The notes under the pieces: model-generated
What the model was told of the DNA's origin: nothing
The model's database searches: none
Seen by the model: only the letters and a program-made list of their open reading frames with translations
Assembly (NCBI GenBank): GCA_028819075.1
Contig: JAPPMM010000047.1
Span: 1-64,000, forward strand
DNA: 64,000 bases
Reading direction: 5' to 3'
Origin: Gammaproteobacteria bacterium
GTDB lineage: Bacteria; Gemmatimonadota; Gemmatimonadetes; Longimicrobiales; Gaopeijiaceae
Shown here: positions 42,640 through 50,586 of the stretch, in pieces
Layout of the letters: the number at the start of each line of letters is the position of its first letter
Position numbering within the stretch: the stretch's first letter is position 1
Program-made: the position numbers and the translations under genes

Positions 42640-44223
42640 ATGGCGACATCCCGAGACGAGAACACGGTTCCGACACCACCCGCATCCCGCGGCCCCGGCC
42701 GTCTGACCCGCCGCGAGTGGCTGGCCGGTGCGGGAGCAGGCACGGCCGCCCTGCTGCTCGAGCGCGATCCTCTGCGGGCGGCGGCGCGGTCCGGTCCCGG
42801 GGTACCCTCGCAGCAGGCCGCCACAGTCGTGTTCACCAACACCACCGTCGCGAACCCCGACACCGTCCACGACGACGTGGCGCTCGCGGTCGAGGGCAAC
42901 CTCATCGCGGCCATCGGCCCGACCGACGAGGTGCTCGAGCAGTATCCCGGCGCCGAGGTCTACGACGGGCGCGGAAAGGCGCTCTTCCCGGGCCTCATCA
43001 ACTGCCACGCGCACATGCGGGCCGTCATCGCACGGGGATTCAACGAGGACTTCGGCTTCCCCAACACCGCCAACCTGGCCGTCTCGCCCGCGAGCCTCCT
43101 CCAGGGTGAAGAAGGCAACCTCATGGTGCAGGTGGCCGCGCTCGAGGCCATAACCACCGGAACGACGACCATCGTCGAGTTCACCGGCAACGTTGGACGC
43201 CAGGCCGGGGTGCTGGCCGACTCCGGCCTCCGCTGCGTCCTCGCGGAGGGGATCCGCGACACCGAGAACGTGCCAGGCCCGGTGTCCACCCGTTCGATGG
43301 CCCGGTCGTTCAGCGGGACGCCTCGCTTCTCCGAAGCGCTCCTCGACGATGGCATGCAGCGCATCAGCGACCTCTTCAGCACCTGGCACGGCGCCGAGGA
43401 CGGCCGCATCTCGGTCTTCCCGGCAGCTTCGCTCACCGAGACCTCGTCGCCCGAGCTGCTGCGCGCGGTGCGCGACTTCGCCGAGACCCACGACCTGGGC
43501 TACACGATCCATCTGAACCAGAGCCGCGCCGAGTACGAGTTCATGGTCATGCACCACGGCCTTCGCCCGACGGAGTATCTGGACCGCCACGACTTCCTGG
43601 GTCCGCGCCTCTTCGCAGCGCACGCGCGCTACGTCAACCACGACGAAGTCGCGCTTCTGGGCCGCTCGGGCACCATCATCTCGCACCAGGCGGGGATGGC
43701 GGCGAACCGCGGCATCAGCCCTCCGATTCCGGAGCTGCGCACGGCCGGCTGCCCCATCGCGCTCGGCACCGACAACAACACCAACGACGTCTTCGAGGTG
43801 ATGCGCACCGCCCTGCTCACCGAGCGCATCCGGCGCAATCGGGACGGGGACGAGGTTCCCGGCCTTCAGCCTCAGCCCGAGGACATCCTGGCGGACGCGA
43901 CCCAGGGCGGCGCGCTGGCGGTGCAGCAGCCGGACGCTCTCGGGACGCTGGAAGTCGGGAAGAAGGCCGACCTGCTCGTGATCGACACGCTGCGGCCGCA
44001 CCTGGTGCCGGCGGGACGCATCATCTCCGCAGTGCTCCACTGCGGCCACCCAGGCGACATCGAGTCGGTGATGGTCGACGGCCGCTTCGTCATGCGCGAC
44101 CGCGAGGTCCTCACCATGGACGCGGACGCCATTCTGCGCGAAGCCGACGCGGTCGGCCGCAGGATCTGGGGCCAGGTGCTGGAGGCGAGCCCGCTGAACG
44201 TGCCGAGGTTAACGCGCGGCTGA
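42640..44223 (+). CDS. Tat-exported ATZ/TRZ-type amidohydrolase
   Basis: This 527-residue protein has a twin-arginine signal (L-T-R-R-E-W-L-A-G-A-G-A-G). The amidohydrolase domain shows the metal motif N-C-H-A-H-M (about 122-127), a His in H-L-N-Q-S-R-A-E-Y-E-F, another in A-A-H-A-R-Y-V-N-H-D-E and the Asp of L-G-T-D-N-N-T-N-D. The C-terminal strand pair V-G-K-K-A-D-L-L-V-I-D and V-M-V-D-G-R-F-V-M completes it. Relatives deaminate or dechlorinate aromatic N-heterocycles (triazines, cytosine, guanine, S-adenosylhomocysteine). The substrate here is unknown, and Tat export of such an enzyme is notable. A 35-base piece of this gene is repeated at 45344-45378. Confidence 0.87.
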   Translation: MATSRDENTVPTPPASRGPGRLTRREWLAGAGAGTAALLLERDPLRAAARSGPGVPSQQAATVVFTNTTVANPDTVHDDVALAVEGNLIAAIGPTDEVLEQYPGAEVYDGRGKALFPGLINCHAHMRAVIARGFNEDFGFPNTANLAVSPASLLQGEEGNLMVQVAALEAITTGTTTIVEFTGNVGRQAGVLADSGLRCVLAEGIRDTENVPGPVSTRSMARSFSGTPRFSEALLDDGMQRISDLFSTWHGAEDGRISVFPAASLTETSSPELLRAVRDFAETHDLGYTIHLNQSRAEYEFMVMHHGLRPTEYLDRHDFLGPRLFAAHARYVNHDEVALLGRSGTIISHQAGMAANRGISPPIPELRTAGCPIALGTDNNTNDVFEVMRTALLTERIRRNRDGDEVPGLQPQPEDILADATQGGALAVQQPDALGTLEVGKKADLLVIDTLRPHLVPAGRIISAVLHCGHPGDIESVMVDGRFVMRDREVLTMDADAILREADAVGRRIWGQVLEASPLNVPRLTRG

Positions 44224-44270
44224 CGGCGGGTGCGGCGCGCGGGCTCAGGCGGCTCGCGGCGAAGTCTCGT

Positions 44271-45164
44271 TCAGCCTCTCAGATGCTCGTTGAAGAACGC
44301 GATGGTCCTCTCCTGCGCCAGGCTGGCAGCGTCCTGGTCGTAGCGTGGCGTGGTGTCGTTGTGGAAGCCGTGGTTCGCTCCCTCGTAGACATGCACCGCG
44401 AACTCCTTCCCGTTCGCCTCGAGCGCCTCCTGGTACGCCGGGTAGGCGGCGTTGATGCGCTCGTCCAGCCCCGCGAGCTGGATCATGAGGGGCGCCTGAA
44501 TGGAGGGAACGTCCTCAACGGCCGGCGCCGACCCGTAGAACGGCACGCCGGCGCCCAGATCCGGAAGCCGGACCGCGAGCTGATTCACGACCCCGCCGCC
44601 GTAGCAGAAGCCGACGGCCCCGACTCGCCCGGTGGTCGCCTCGTGGTCCCGCAGGAACCGGAACGCGGCCACCCAGTCCTCCATCATCACGTCCCTGTCG
44701 AGCTGCCGCTGCATCTCCCGGCCCTCGTCGTCGTTGCCGGGATAGCCACCCAATGGGGTTAGCGCGTCCGGCCCCAGCGCCACGAAATCCGCGGCGGCGA
44801 ACCTGCGCACCACGTCTTCGATGTAGGGGTTGAGGCCGCGATTCTCGTGGATGACCAGAACCGCGGGCCTGGCTACCGTCGCGCCGGCGGGCGTGGCCAT
44901 GTAACCACGCATCGTCCCCGAGCCACTCGGCGACGGGTACGTGACGTATTCCTGCTGGATCCGGGCATCCTCCGGTTCCACCTGCCGGGCCCACGCGTAG
45001 TTGGGACGAAGCGCCTCGAGGACTGCCAGAGCAGCCGCGCCGCCACCCAGCACCTTCCCGGCTCCCTCCAGGAAGTCCCGGCGCTGAATAAACCCGTGCA
45101 CGTAGCCATCGAAAAGCGCCAGCACCTCCTGGGGGAAATCGCTCGCCTGCTTTCGTGTGGTCAT
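44271..45164 (-). CDS. exported dienelactone hydrolase family protein
   Basis: The product is 297 residues from ATG 45164 (GGAGG 6 bases before). The N-terminus resembles a Tat signal (I-Q-R-R-D-F-L-E-G-A-G-K-V-L-G-G-G). The DLH domain follows with V-L-V-I-H-E-N-R-G, the Cys nucleophile in G-F-C-Y-G-G-G (Cys187), Asp234 in G-L-D-E-R and His265 in A-N-H-G-F-H. The triad is complete. It hydrolyses an ester or lactone of unknown identity. It converges on the amidohydrolase gene. The protein differs from the lipoprotein DLH at 5269-6150 in signal type and in having an Asn-Arg instead of a Trp-Asn after the H-E of the oxyanion strand. Confidence 0.85.
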   Translation of the reverse strand: MTTRKQASDFPQEVLALFDGYVHGFIQRRDFLEGAGKVLGGGAAALAVLEALRPNYAWARQVEPEDARIQQEYVTYPSPSGSGTMRGYMATPAGATVARPAVLVIHENRGLNPYIEDVVRRFAAADFVALGPDALTPLGGYPGNDDEGREMQRQLDRDVMMEDWVAAFRFLRDHEATTGRVGAVGFCYGGGVVNQLAVRLPDLGAGVPFYGSAPAVEDVPSIQAPLMIQLAGLDERINAAYPAYQEALEANGKEFAVHVYEGANHGFHNDTTPRYDQDAASLAQERTIAFFNEHLRG

Positions 45165-45343
45165 TGGAGTCCTCCGCAAAACGTGTGATGAAAGGTGGTG
45201 CGCCCGGGCCCCAGGTTGGGGCTGCCCGGACCGCTCCTGCCGCGGCTCACCCGCGATGACGGTCTCGGGGAATCTATCGGGGTCAGGCTGCTTCGCGCAC
45301 GGGCCTACGGCAACGCTTCGGCAACCGGAAGCGCACTCACGCG

Positions 45344-45378
45344 GAGCCACGCCGAATACGAGTTCATGGCCATGCACC
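45344..45378 (+). repeat. 35-base copy of an internal amidohydrolase gene segment
   Basis: The segment matches 43521-43555 at 32 of 35 positions on the same strand; in the gene it encodes the region around A-E-Y-E-F-M-V-M-H. The similarity ends sharply on both sides. It is either a remnant of a duplicated gene or a captured fragment. Confidence 0.5.
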
Positions 45379-45402
45379 GGCGAGCGCTTGCGCGGAAACC
45401 TG

Positions 45403-45450
45403 GACGGGAACGACTCGCCCCCGCCCACCAAGATCCTGACGGTTCCCGTC
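45403..45450. repeat. 9-bp inverted repeat (hairpin) in gene-free stretch
   Basis: GACGGGAAC (45403-45411) and GTTCCCGTC (45442-45450) are exact reverse complements with a 30-base loop. There is no T-run, so it is not an obvious terminator. Confidence 0.45.
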
Positions 45451-45561
45451 TTCCTGGGCGTCGACCGTTCGCGGCGCAGGCGGGCTGATCCCAGCAGCTC
45501 GCGGCCCGCGCGATCCCGACCAGCGTACAGCACCGAATTGCCGACGGACTCGCGGTTTTCG

Positions 45562-45608
45562 GCGCCGTCCCCAATTCACATGTGCGTGTCCCATTCTGCC
45601 ATTGACGG
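45562..45608. repeat. intergenic direct repeat, copy A
   Basis: This element runs from GCGCCGT to CCATTCTGCCATTGACGG and matches copy B with few differences. In this copy CTGCC (45596-45600) pairs with GGCAG (45608-45612), and CGTGT with ACACG outside it, to give a hairpin. It is a REP-like unit; no transposase is nearby. Confidence 0.55.
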
Positions 45609-45659
45609 GCAGACACGTCGGCCTCTGGGCGGTAGTCCGAGGGGTCGGCGACCACTCCC

Positions 45660-45708
45660 GCGCCGTGTCCCTAATTCACATGCGCGTATCCCATTCTGCC
45701 ATTGACGG
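45660..45708. repeat. intergenic direct repeat, copy B
   Basis: The element contains AATTCACATGCGCGTATC and ends in CCATTCTGCCATTGACGG, exactly 100 bases after the same end in copy A. The pairing that forms a hairpin in copy A is not preserved here. Confidence 0.55.
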
Positions 45709-45920
45709 ATTCGGGGGCCGCGATTCGGCGGAGTCCGAGACCCCGCGCGTTCCAGCCTTCCAGAGGCGCTGGCGCGCTCGTTGACGGCAGTCGCAGGCAG
45801 CTTCCTCGTCGGAAGGTCTCCCAACCCCTTTTCGGCCACTACAGGGCATCCTGAGAGGCCGATTTCAGTGGCGTTATATTTGTACGTAAGTCATTGTGCA
45901 ATCTCACGTTGAAGGGACCG

Positions 45921-47582
45921 ATGATCGCATCTGCGAACTTTCATTACGACACTCGCCGGAAGCCCCTTCCGGGGCCCGCGATGGTGCGGGAACCGACGGG
46001 CGTCCGACTCGACGCCAACCTCGCGCCCTCCGGTTCCGAGAACGCCCCGAATCGCGCCGCGGGCGATGACGACGACAACGAACTCCGCAAGCTGGGCGAG
46101 CGCATCGCCGAATTGGCGGCCCGCATCAACTCCGCCGAGGCGCGCATGATGACCCTCATCGCCGAGTTCGACCGGCGGGGCGGGTGGAAGGACGGCGGCT
46201 ACTCCTCCTGCGCCGAATGGCTGGCCTGGAGGACCGGCACGAAGATCGGGACGGCCCGCGAACGGGTGCGGACCGCCCGCGCGCTCGAGCGCCTGCCTCA
46301 AACCGCGGACGCTCTGAAACACGGCACCATCTCGTACGCCAAGGTGCGGGCGCTCACCCGGGTTGCGACCCCCGAGCGCGAGGCGGAGCTGCTCGAGTTC
46401 GCCCGCGCGGGCTCGGCGGCGAAGCTGGAGCGGACGGTGCGCATGTGGAGGAAGCTGTCGCGCGACGCGGAGCTGACGGCCGAGCAGGCCCGGCGCCGCA
46501 GCCGCACCTTCTCGGTTTTCGTGGACGGCGACGGGATGTACGTGGTGAAAGGGCGGCTCGAGCCCGAGGTCGGGGCGGTGGTGATGCGGGCGGTGGAGGC
46601 GGCGTCGGATGCGCTGTTCCGGTCCGAGGGCGATGCCCGAGACGCGGCGCGAAGTGGAAGGGGTGTCAGTTGCGAGGCCAGCGATGCACGCCCCGAGCCG
46701 AAGCAGCGTCGGGCAGATGCGGTGGGGCTGCTCGCGGAGCGGGCGCTGGCCGCCGGGTTCGGAGGTGGCGAGCGCCGCGAATCGGAAGGCGATGTGGACG
46801 AGGTGGGTGGCGACCTCGATGAACTGGATGGTGCTCGGACCACCGAATCCAATGCAGCCCTGCGGGGAGCGCCCGCGGCAACGCCGGGCGCCAAAGCGGA
46901 GAATGCGGCGAACACCTCAGCCCGCGTCGGGTCCGGCACCCGAGCCGAGCGCTACCAGGTCATGGTCCATTGCGATGCCGCAACGCTCGCGGCCGAGGGC
47001 GAGCCCGGGCGCTCGGACCTGGACGGGATTCGCGTTTCCGCGGAAACGTCCCGGCGCATGGCGTGCGACGCGGCGGTGGTCGCGATGGTCCACGCGAAGG
47101 ACGGCTCGATGCTGAATGTGGGGCGGCGGACGCGCACCATTTCGCCGCGCATCCGCCGAGCGCTGGAGGAGCGCGACCGGGGATGCCGCTTTCCGGGGTG
47201 TGGGTGCCGGTTCACGGAGGCCCATCATGTGAAGCACTGGGCCGACGGGGGCGAAACGAGTCTCCGGAACACGCTGCTCCTCTGCCGGCGGCATCACCGA
47301 GCCGTTCACGAGGGACGGGTCAAGGTTTCCGTGAACGGTGACGGGACCGTGCTGTTCTTCACGCCGAAGGGGAGTATGCTGGTGGACGCGCCGAGAGCGC
47401 CCAAGGCGGCTCATGGTGGCGAGAGACTAGGCTTGCCACCGGTCCCATCAGCGCATCGCGGCGCCCCGCGAGTGGGCGAGGATCCTGTGCTCTCCAACGG
47501 AGCGGCGGTCTATCGCGATTCCGCCATCCCCTGGAGAATCGAGGCTGCGGCGCGCGAAGCGATGGAAGCGTCTCTTGAGTGA
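45921..47582 (+). CDS. DUF222/13E12-type HNH endonuclease
   Basis: The protein is 553 residues from ATG 45921 (GAAGGGACC upstream; a TTG at 45894 would add 9 residues). The DUF222 region (about 50-230) has W-K-D-G-G-Y-S-S-C-A-E-W-L-A-W and A-R-A-L-E-R-L-P-Q-T-A. The C-terminal HNH domain reads C-R-F-P-G-C-G-C-R-F-T-E-A-H-H-V-K-H-W-A-D-G-G and L-L-C-R-R-H-H-R-A-V-H-E-G. Between them is a low-complexity Asp/Glu/Gly/Ala insert (about 250-335). The family is often multi-copy and mobile-like in actinobacteria; its biological role is unsettled. The gene is isolated from neighbours by repeat-rich DNA. Confidence 0.85.
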   Translation: MIASANFHYDTRRKPLPGPAMVREPTGVRLDANLAPSGSENAPNRAAGDDDDNELRKLGERIAELAARINSAEARMMTLIAEFDRRGGWKDGGYSSCAEWLAWRTGTKIGTARERVRTARALERLPQTADALKHGTISYAKVRALTRVATPEREAELLEFARAGSAAKLERTVRMWRKLSRDAELTAEQARRRSRTFSVFVDGDGMYVVKGRLEPEVGAVVMRAVEAASDALFRSEGDARDAARSGRGVSCEASDARPEPKQRRADAVGLLAERALAAGFGGGERRESEGDVDEVGGDLDELDGARTTESNAALRGAPAATPGAKAENAANTSARVGSGTRAERYQVMVHCDAATLAAEGEPGRSDLDGIRVSAETSRRMACDAAVVAMVHAKDGSMLNVGRRTRTISPRIRRALEERDRGCRFPGCGCRFTEAHHVKHWADGGETSLRNTLLLCRRHHRAVHEGRVKVSVNGDGTVLFFTPKGSMLVDAPRAPKAAHGGERLGLPPVPSAHRGAPRVGEDPVLSNGAAVYRDSAIPWRIEAAAREAMEASLE

Positions 47583-47704
47583 CTCCTGGCTTCCGCCGTT
47601 CTCCGCGCGACGGGGCTGGAATAACGAGACCGAGCTGGGAACCGTGCCGGCGCCGAAAGATGTGGCGGGGCCGGAAGACGCGGGCAGAGCAGCGCCGCCT
47701 CAGC

Positions 47705-50584
47705 CTACCAGCTGTAGCCTAGTCGCGTGTAGTAGAAGCCGCCGTTGAACCCGAAGGGCGTGAACTGGCCGAAGCGGTTGCCGACGCCGGCTGCGGCGCC
47801 CGGATACTCCTCGGGGTAGGTGTTGAGCAGGTTCTGGGCACCGGCCGTGAGCGTCCAGCGCTCGGCCAGCTTTCGGGACGCCTCCACATCGAAGAGGATG
47901 CGGGCCGGGTAGTCGATGGTGTTTTCCGGATCCGACTCGTAGTAGGGCTGCTCGCCGTCGAAGTAGCCACCCCAGTAGCTGGCGCGCACGAGGAGGCGGG
48001 ACCCGCCGGCGAAGGCGTGATTCATGGCGAGGTTGCCGCGTACGCCGGGGAGTCCCTGCTCGAGTATGCGGATCCGGTGCGAGGTGAGGGTCTTCGGGTT
48101 GAAATCCGTCACCGTGGTCCGGGTCCAGTTCCACGCGCTGCTGAAGGTTGTCGTGGCACCGCCCGCTCCCCGGAAATCGTACGCGCCCACCAGGTCGATG
48201 CCGTCCGTCCGGGTCGCGAAGTCGTTGATGAAGAAGCGGAAGCGCGCGAGCACACCGCCCGGCCGGATGATGTCCTGGGCGATGAGCTGCTCGATCTCCG
48301 CCGGGGTGAGCTCCCGGTCGGCGCTGGTCGTCAGGCGGTCCGAAACCCTGATCTGGAAGAAGTCCAGCGAAAGACTGAACGGGCCATCGTCGTACACCGT
48401 CCCCAGGGCCAGGTTGACCGACGTTTCCGGCTTGAGCGGCTCGCCGCCGAATTCCCTCGCCAGGGGTGACGTCGACGGGATCGTGCCGTTGTTGGTCAGG
48501 TCCATGATGGCGGGATCGTAGATCGTGGAGATGTTGAACGCGTTCTGCTGTCCCGGCGAAGGGGCGCGGAAGCCGGTGCTGACGCTGGCTCGCAGCCCCA
48601 GGCTCTCCGACGCACTCACGCGTGCCGCGAGCTTCCCGTTGACCGTCGTCCCGAAGTCCGAAAAGCGCTCGACGCGGCCCGCCGCACCGAACGTCCAGGC
48701 ACCCTCGGGTTCGCGGACCTCCAGGTCGCCGTAGGCGGCGAAGTTGTTCCGGTTCCACGCTCCTTCGGTAAGGGGTCCGAAGCCGGTGAACCCGTTCGAA
48801 CCGGGGGTGAATCCCTGCGTTGCGAGCGGGCCCTCGGTCCACGATTCCGTGCTGCCCCGGATGATCTCGAAGCGCTCGTTGCGCCACTCCGCGCCACCGG
48901 CGAGGTTGGTCCGCTCATTGAGCGCGTAGGACAGGTCCGCGTTGAAGTTGATCTCCTGCTGGTCGTAGATCCCCGGGTTGAACCAGGGGGTGCAGGGTTG
49001 ATCCGGCACGACGAAGGAGATCTCCCGGCTCGCGCCGGCACAGGGCTGATCCGGCCCCAGCGAAGCGTTCACCGTGTTGTACATGTAGAAGTCCAGGTTG
49101 GATCTTCCCCAGGACGCGCTCGCGTCCCAGCTCAGATCGCCGCTGGCACCTTTCAGCCCGGCCACCGCGGATGCGTCGAGAAGGTATGAACCGAACTGCG
49201 GGGTGAATCCCCCGGGGAAGAGCTTCTGGAAGGTGAAGCAGTCGGGATCCGCCAGGACCTGGTCGAGCACCCGCTGGTCGAGCACGACACCTTCATCGTC
49301 GACCCGCACCTCGGGACAGCCCGCCGATCCGTCCAGCACGCCGTCCCGCGCGTCGAGCATGTCGCCGATGAGGAGGATCCTCTGGCCGTCGGCGTTCCTC
49401 GTCCCGAACACCCCGCTGCGCGTGCCCGGGTTGCGGAAGTAGAAGCCGCCCTCGACTTGCTTGCTCACGTAGTTTCCGTGGGAATAGAACTGCATTTCGT
49501 CGTCGAACAGGTATCCCATGTTCGCCCACAGCTTGAGCTCGTTGGACACCTGGGGAGCGCCCCAGACCTGCGCCGGCGCCCGGACGCTCGAGTTGCCCGA
49601 CGCCAGCAGCGCCAGCGCGTCGTTGCGCTGCGTGCTGCGGTCCGTGGGATTGGCGTTGCCGTACTCGCCGGTCAGGTTCAGGAAGCCGGTTTCCCCGAGC
49701 GGCAGGCCCACGTTGCCGGACAGTGTGTACACCTCGCCATCCCCGGGGAACGTGCCTTCCTCGAACGGCTCGCTGGTCTCCCCCAGGGCGTACCCGCCGG
49801 TCTTGAAGTCGATGGAGCCGCCGGAACGGTCGTTCCTGAGGACGAAGTTCACGACGCCCGCGATCGCGTCGGAGCCGTACTGGGCGGAGGCGCCGTCGCG
49901 CAGGACCTCGGCCTGCTGCAGCACCAGCCCCGGGATGAGGGCGATATCCGGGCCCTGCGAGCCGTCGGAGAGGCCGTTGCCGTACCAGGTGATGACCGCC
50001 CCGCGATGGCGCCGTTTCCCGTTGACCAGGACGAGGGTGTGGTCCGGGGCGAGGCCGCGGAGGTTCGCGGGCCGCACGAAGGTGGCCGCATCGCTGATGG
50101 GCTGAATGTTCACGTTGAACGAAGGCACCACGTTGCGCAGCAGGTTGGCGAAGTCGGTGTCGCCCTGCTGCAGAATCTCGGCGGCCGGAATCACGTCGAC
50201 GGGGACGGGCGACTCCGTGACGGTGCGGGGCCGCGCGCGGCTCCCGACCGCGACCACGCCCTCGAGTTCGAGCACGGTCTCGCTGAGCACAACGTTCAGT
50301 GTGGTCGGCTGGCCATCCGCTATGGTCACCTGCCGCCGTTCGGTCTCGTAGCCGATCAGCACCACCACCACTTCGTGGATTCCCGCCGGGACCGGCTCGA
50401 CCTGGTAGGCACCGTCAGGACCGGTTATCGTCCCGATGTTCAGGCCTGCCAGGCTGACCTGGGCTCCGGCGATGGCACTGCCCGCGCCGGCTATGGTGAC
50501 CGTTCCCCGCAGAGTTCCCTGCGCGGCGGCCGGACCGGCGTGCGCGAGGGCGAAGAACACGGCGATGGCTGCTGCTCTCATCAT
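47705..50584 (-). CDS. TonB-dependent outer-membrane receptor (CirA/FepA-like with N-terminal regulatory domain)
   Basis: The 959-residue receptor has a signal peptide (ending P-A-A-A-Q), a carboxypeptidase-regulatory-like domain (about 25-105) and a plug (about 125-235) with N-L-R-G-L-A-P-D-H-T-L-V-L-V-N-G-K-R and V-L-R-D-G-A-S-A-Q-Y-G-S-D-A-I-A-G-V-V-N-F. The barrel ends in aromatic Trp (T-R-L-G-Y-S-W). It differs from the SusC proteins here in lacking a SusD partner. The start is ATG 50584, or a GTG at 50590 that overlaps the stop of the substrate-binding gene by 4 bases. The operon with a periplasmic binding protein suggests uptake of a small ligand such as a peptide or amino-acid derivative. 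Confidence 0.9.
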   Translation of the reverse strand: MMRAAAIAVFFALAHAGPAAAQGTLRGTVTIAGAGSAIAGAQVSLAGLNIGTITGPDGAYQVEPVPAGIHEVVVVLIGYETERRQVTIADGQPTTLNVVLSETVLELEGVVAVGSRARPRTVTESPVPVDVIPAAEILQQGDTDFANLLRNVVPSFNVNIQPISDAATFVRPANLRGLAPDHTLVLVNGKRRHRGAVITWYGNGLSDGSQGPDIALIPGLVLQQAEVLRDGASAQYGSDAIAGVVNFVLRNDRSGGSIDFKTGGYALGETSEPFEEGTFPGDGEVYTLSGNVGLPLGETGFLNLTGEYGNANPTDRSTQRNDALALLASGNSSVRAPAQVWGAPQVSNELKLWANMGYLFDDEMQFYSHGNYVSKQVEGGFYFRNPGTRSGVFGTRNADGQRILLIGDMLDARDGVLDGSAGCPEVRVDDEGVVLDQRVLDQVLADPDCFTFQKLFPGGFTPQFGSYLLDASAVAGLKGASGDLSWDASASWGRSNLDFYMYNTVNASLGPDQPCAGASREISFVVPDQPCTPWFNPGIYDQQEINFNADLSYALNERTNLAGGAEWRNERFEIIRGSTESWTEGPLATQGFTPGSNGFTGFGPLTEGAWNRNNFAAYGDLEVREPEGAWTFGAAGRVERFSDFGTTVNGKLAARVSASESLGLRASVSTGFRAPSPGQQNAFNISTIYDPAIMDLTNNGTIPSTSPLAREFGGEPLKPETSVNLALGTVYDDGPFSLSLDFFQIRVSDRLTTSADRELTPAEIEQLIAQDIIRPGGVLARFRFFINDFATRTDGIDLVGAYDFRGAGGATTTFSSAWNWTRTTVTDFNPKTLTSHRIRILEQGLPGVRGNLAMNHAFAGGSRLLVRASYWGGYFDGEQPYYESDPENTIDYPARILFDVEASRKLAERWTLTAGAQNLLNTYPEEYPGAAAGVGNRFGQFTPFGFNGGFYYTRLGYSW

Positions 50585-50586
50585 GG

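Larger units (their letters stand above)
45165..45920. other. gene-free stretch with repeats and hairpins
   Basis: About 750 bases between the DLH gene and the DUF222-HNH gene hold no convincing reading frame. Visible are a 35-base copy of part of the amidohydrolase gene (45344-45378), a 9-bp inverted repeat (45403-45411 with 45442-45450), two direct repeats of about 48 bases exactly 100 bases apart, and at the right end an AT-rich promoter-like stretch (TATATT at 45875-45880). It looks like a site of repeat accumulation. Confidence 0.55.

Noticed and set aside
45195-45488. Open frame in the gene-free stretch after the DLH gene
   Set aside because: No ribosome site or domain, Arg-rich composition, and the frame contains the short repeated amidohydrolase piece and hairpin arms.
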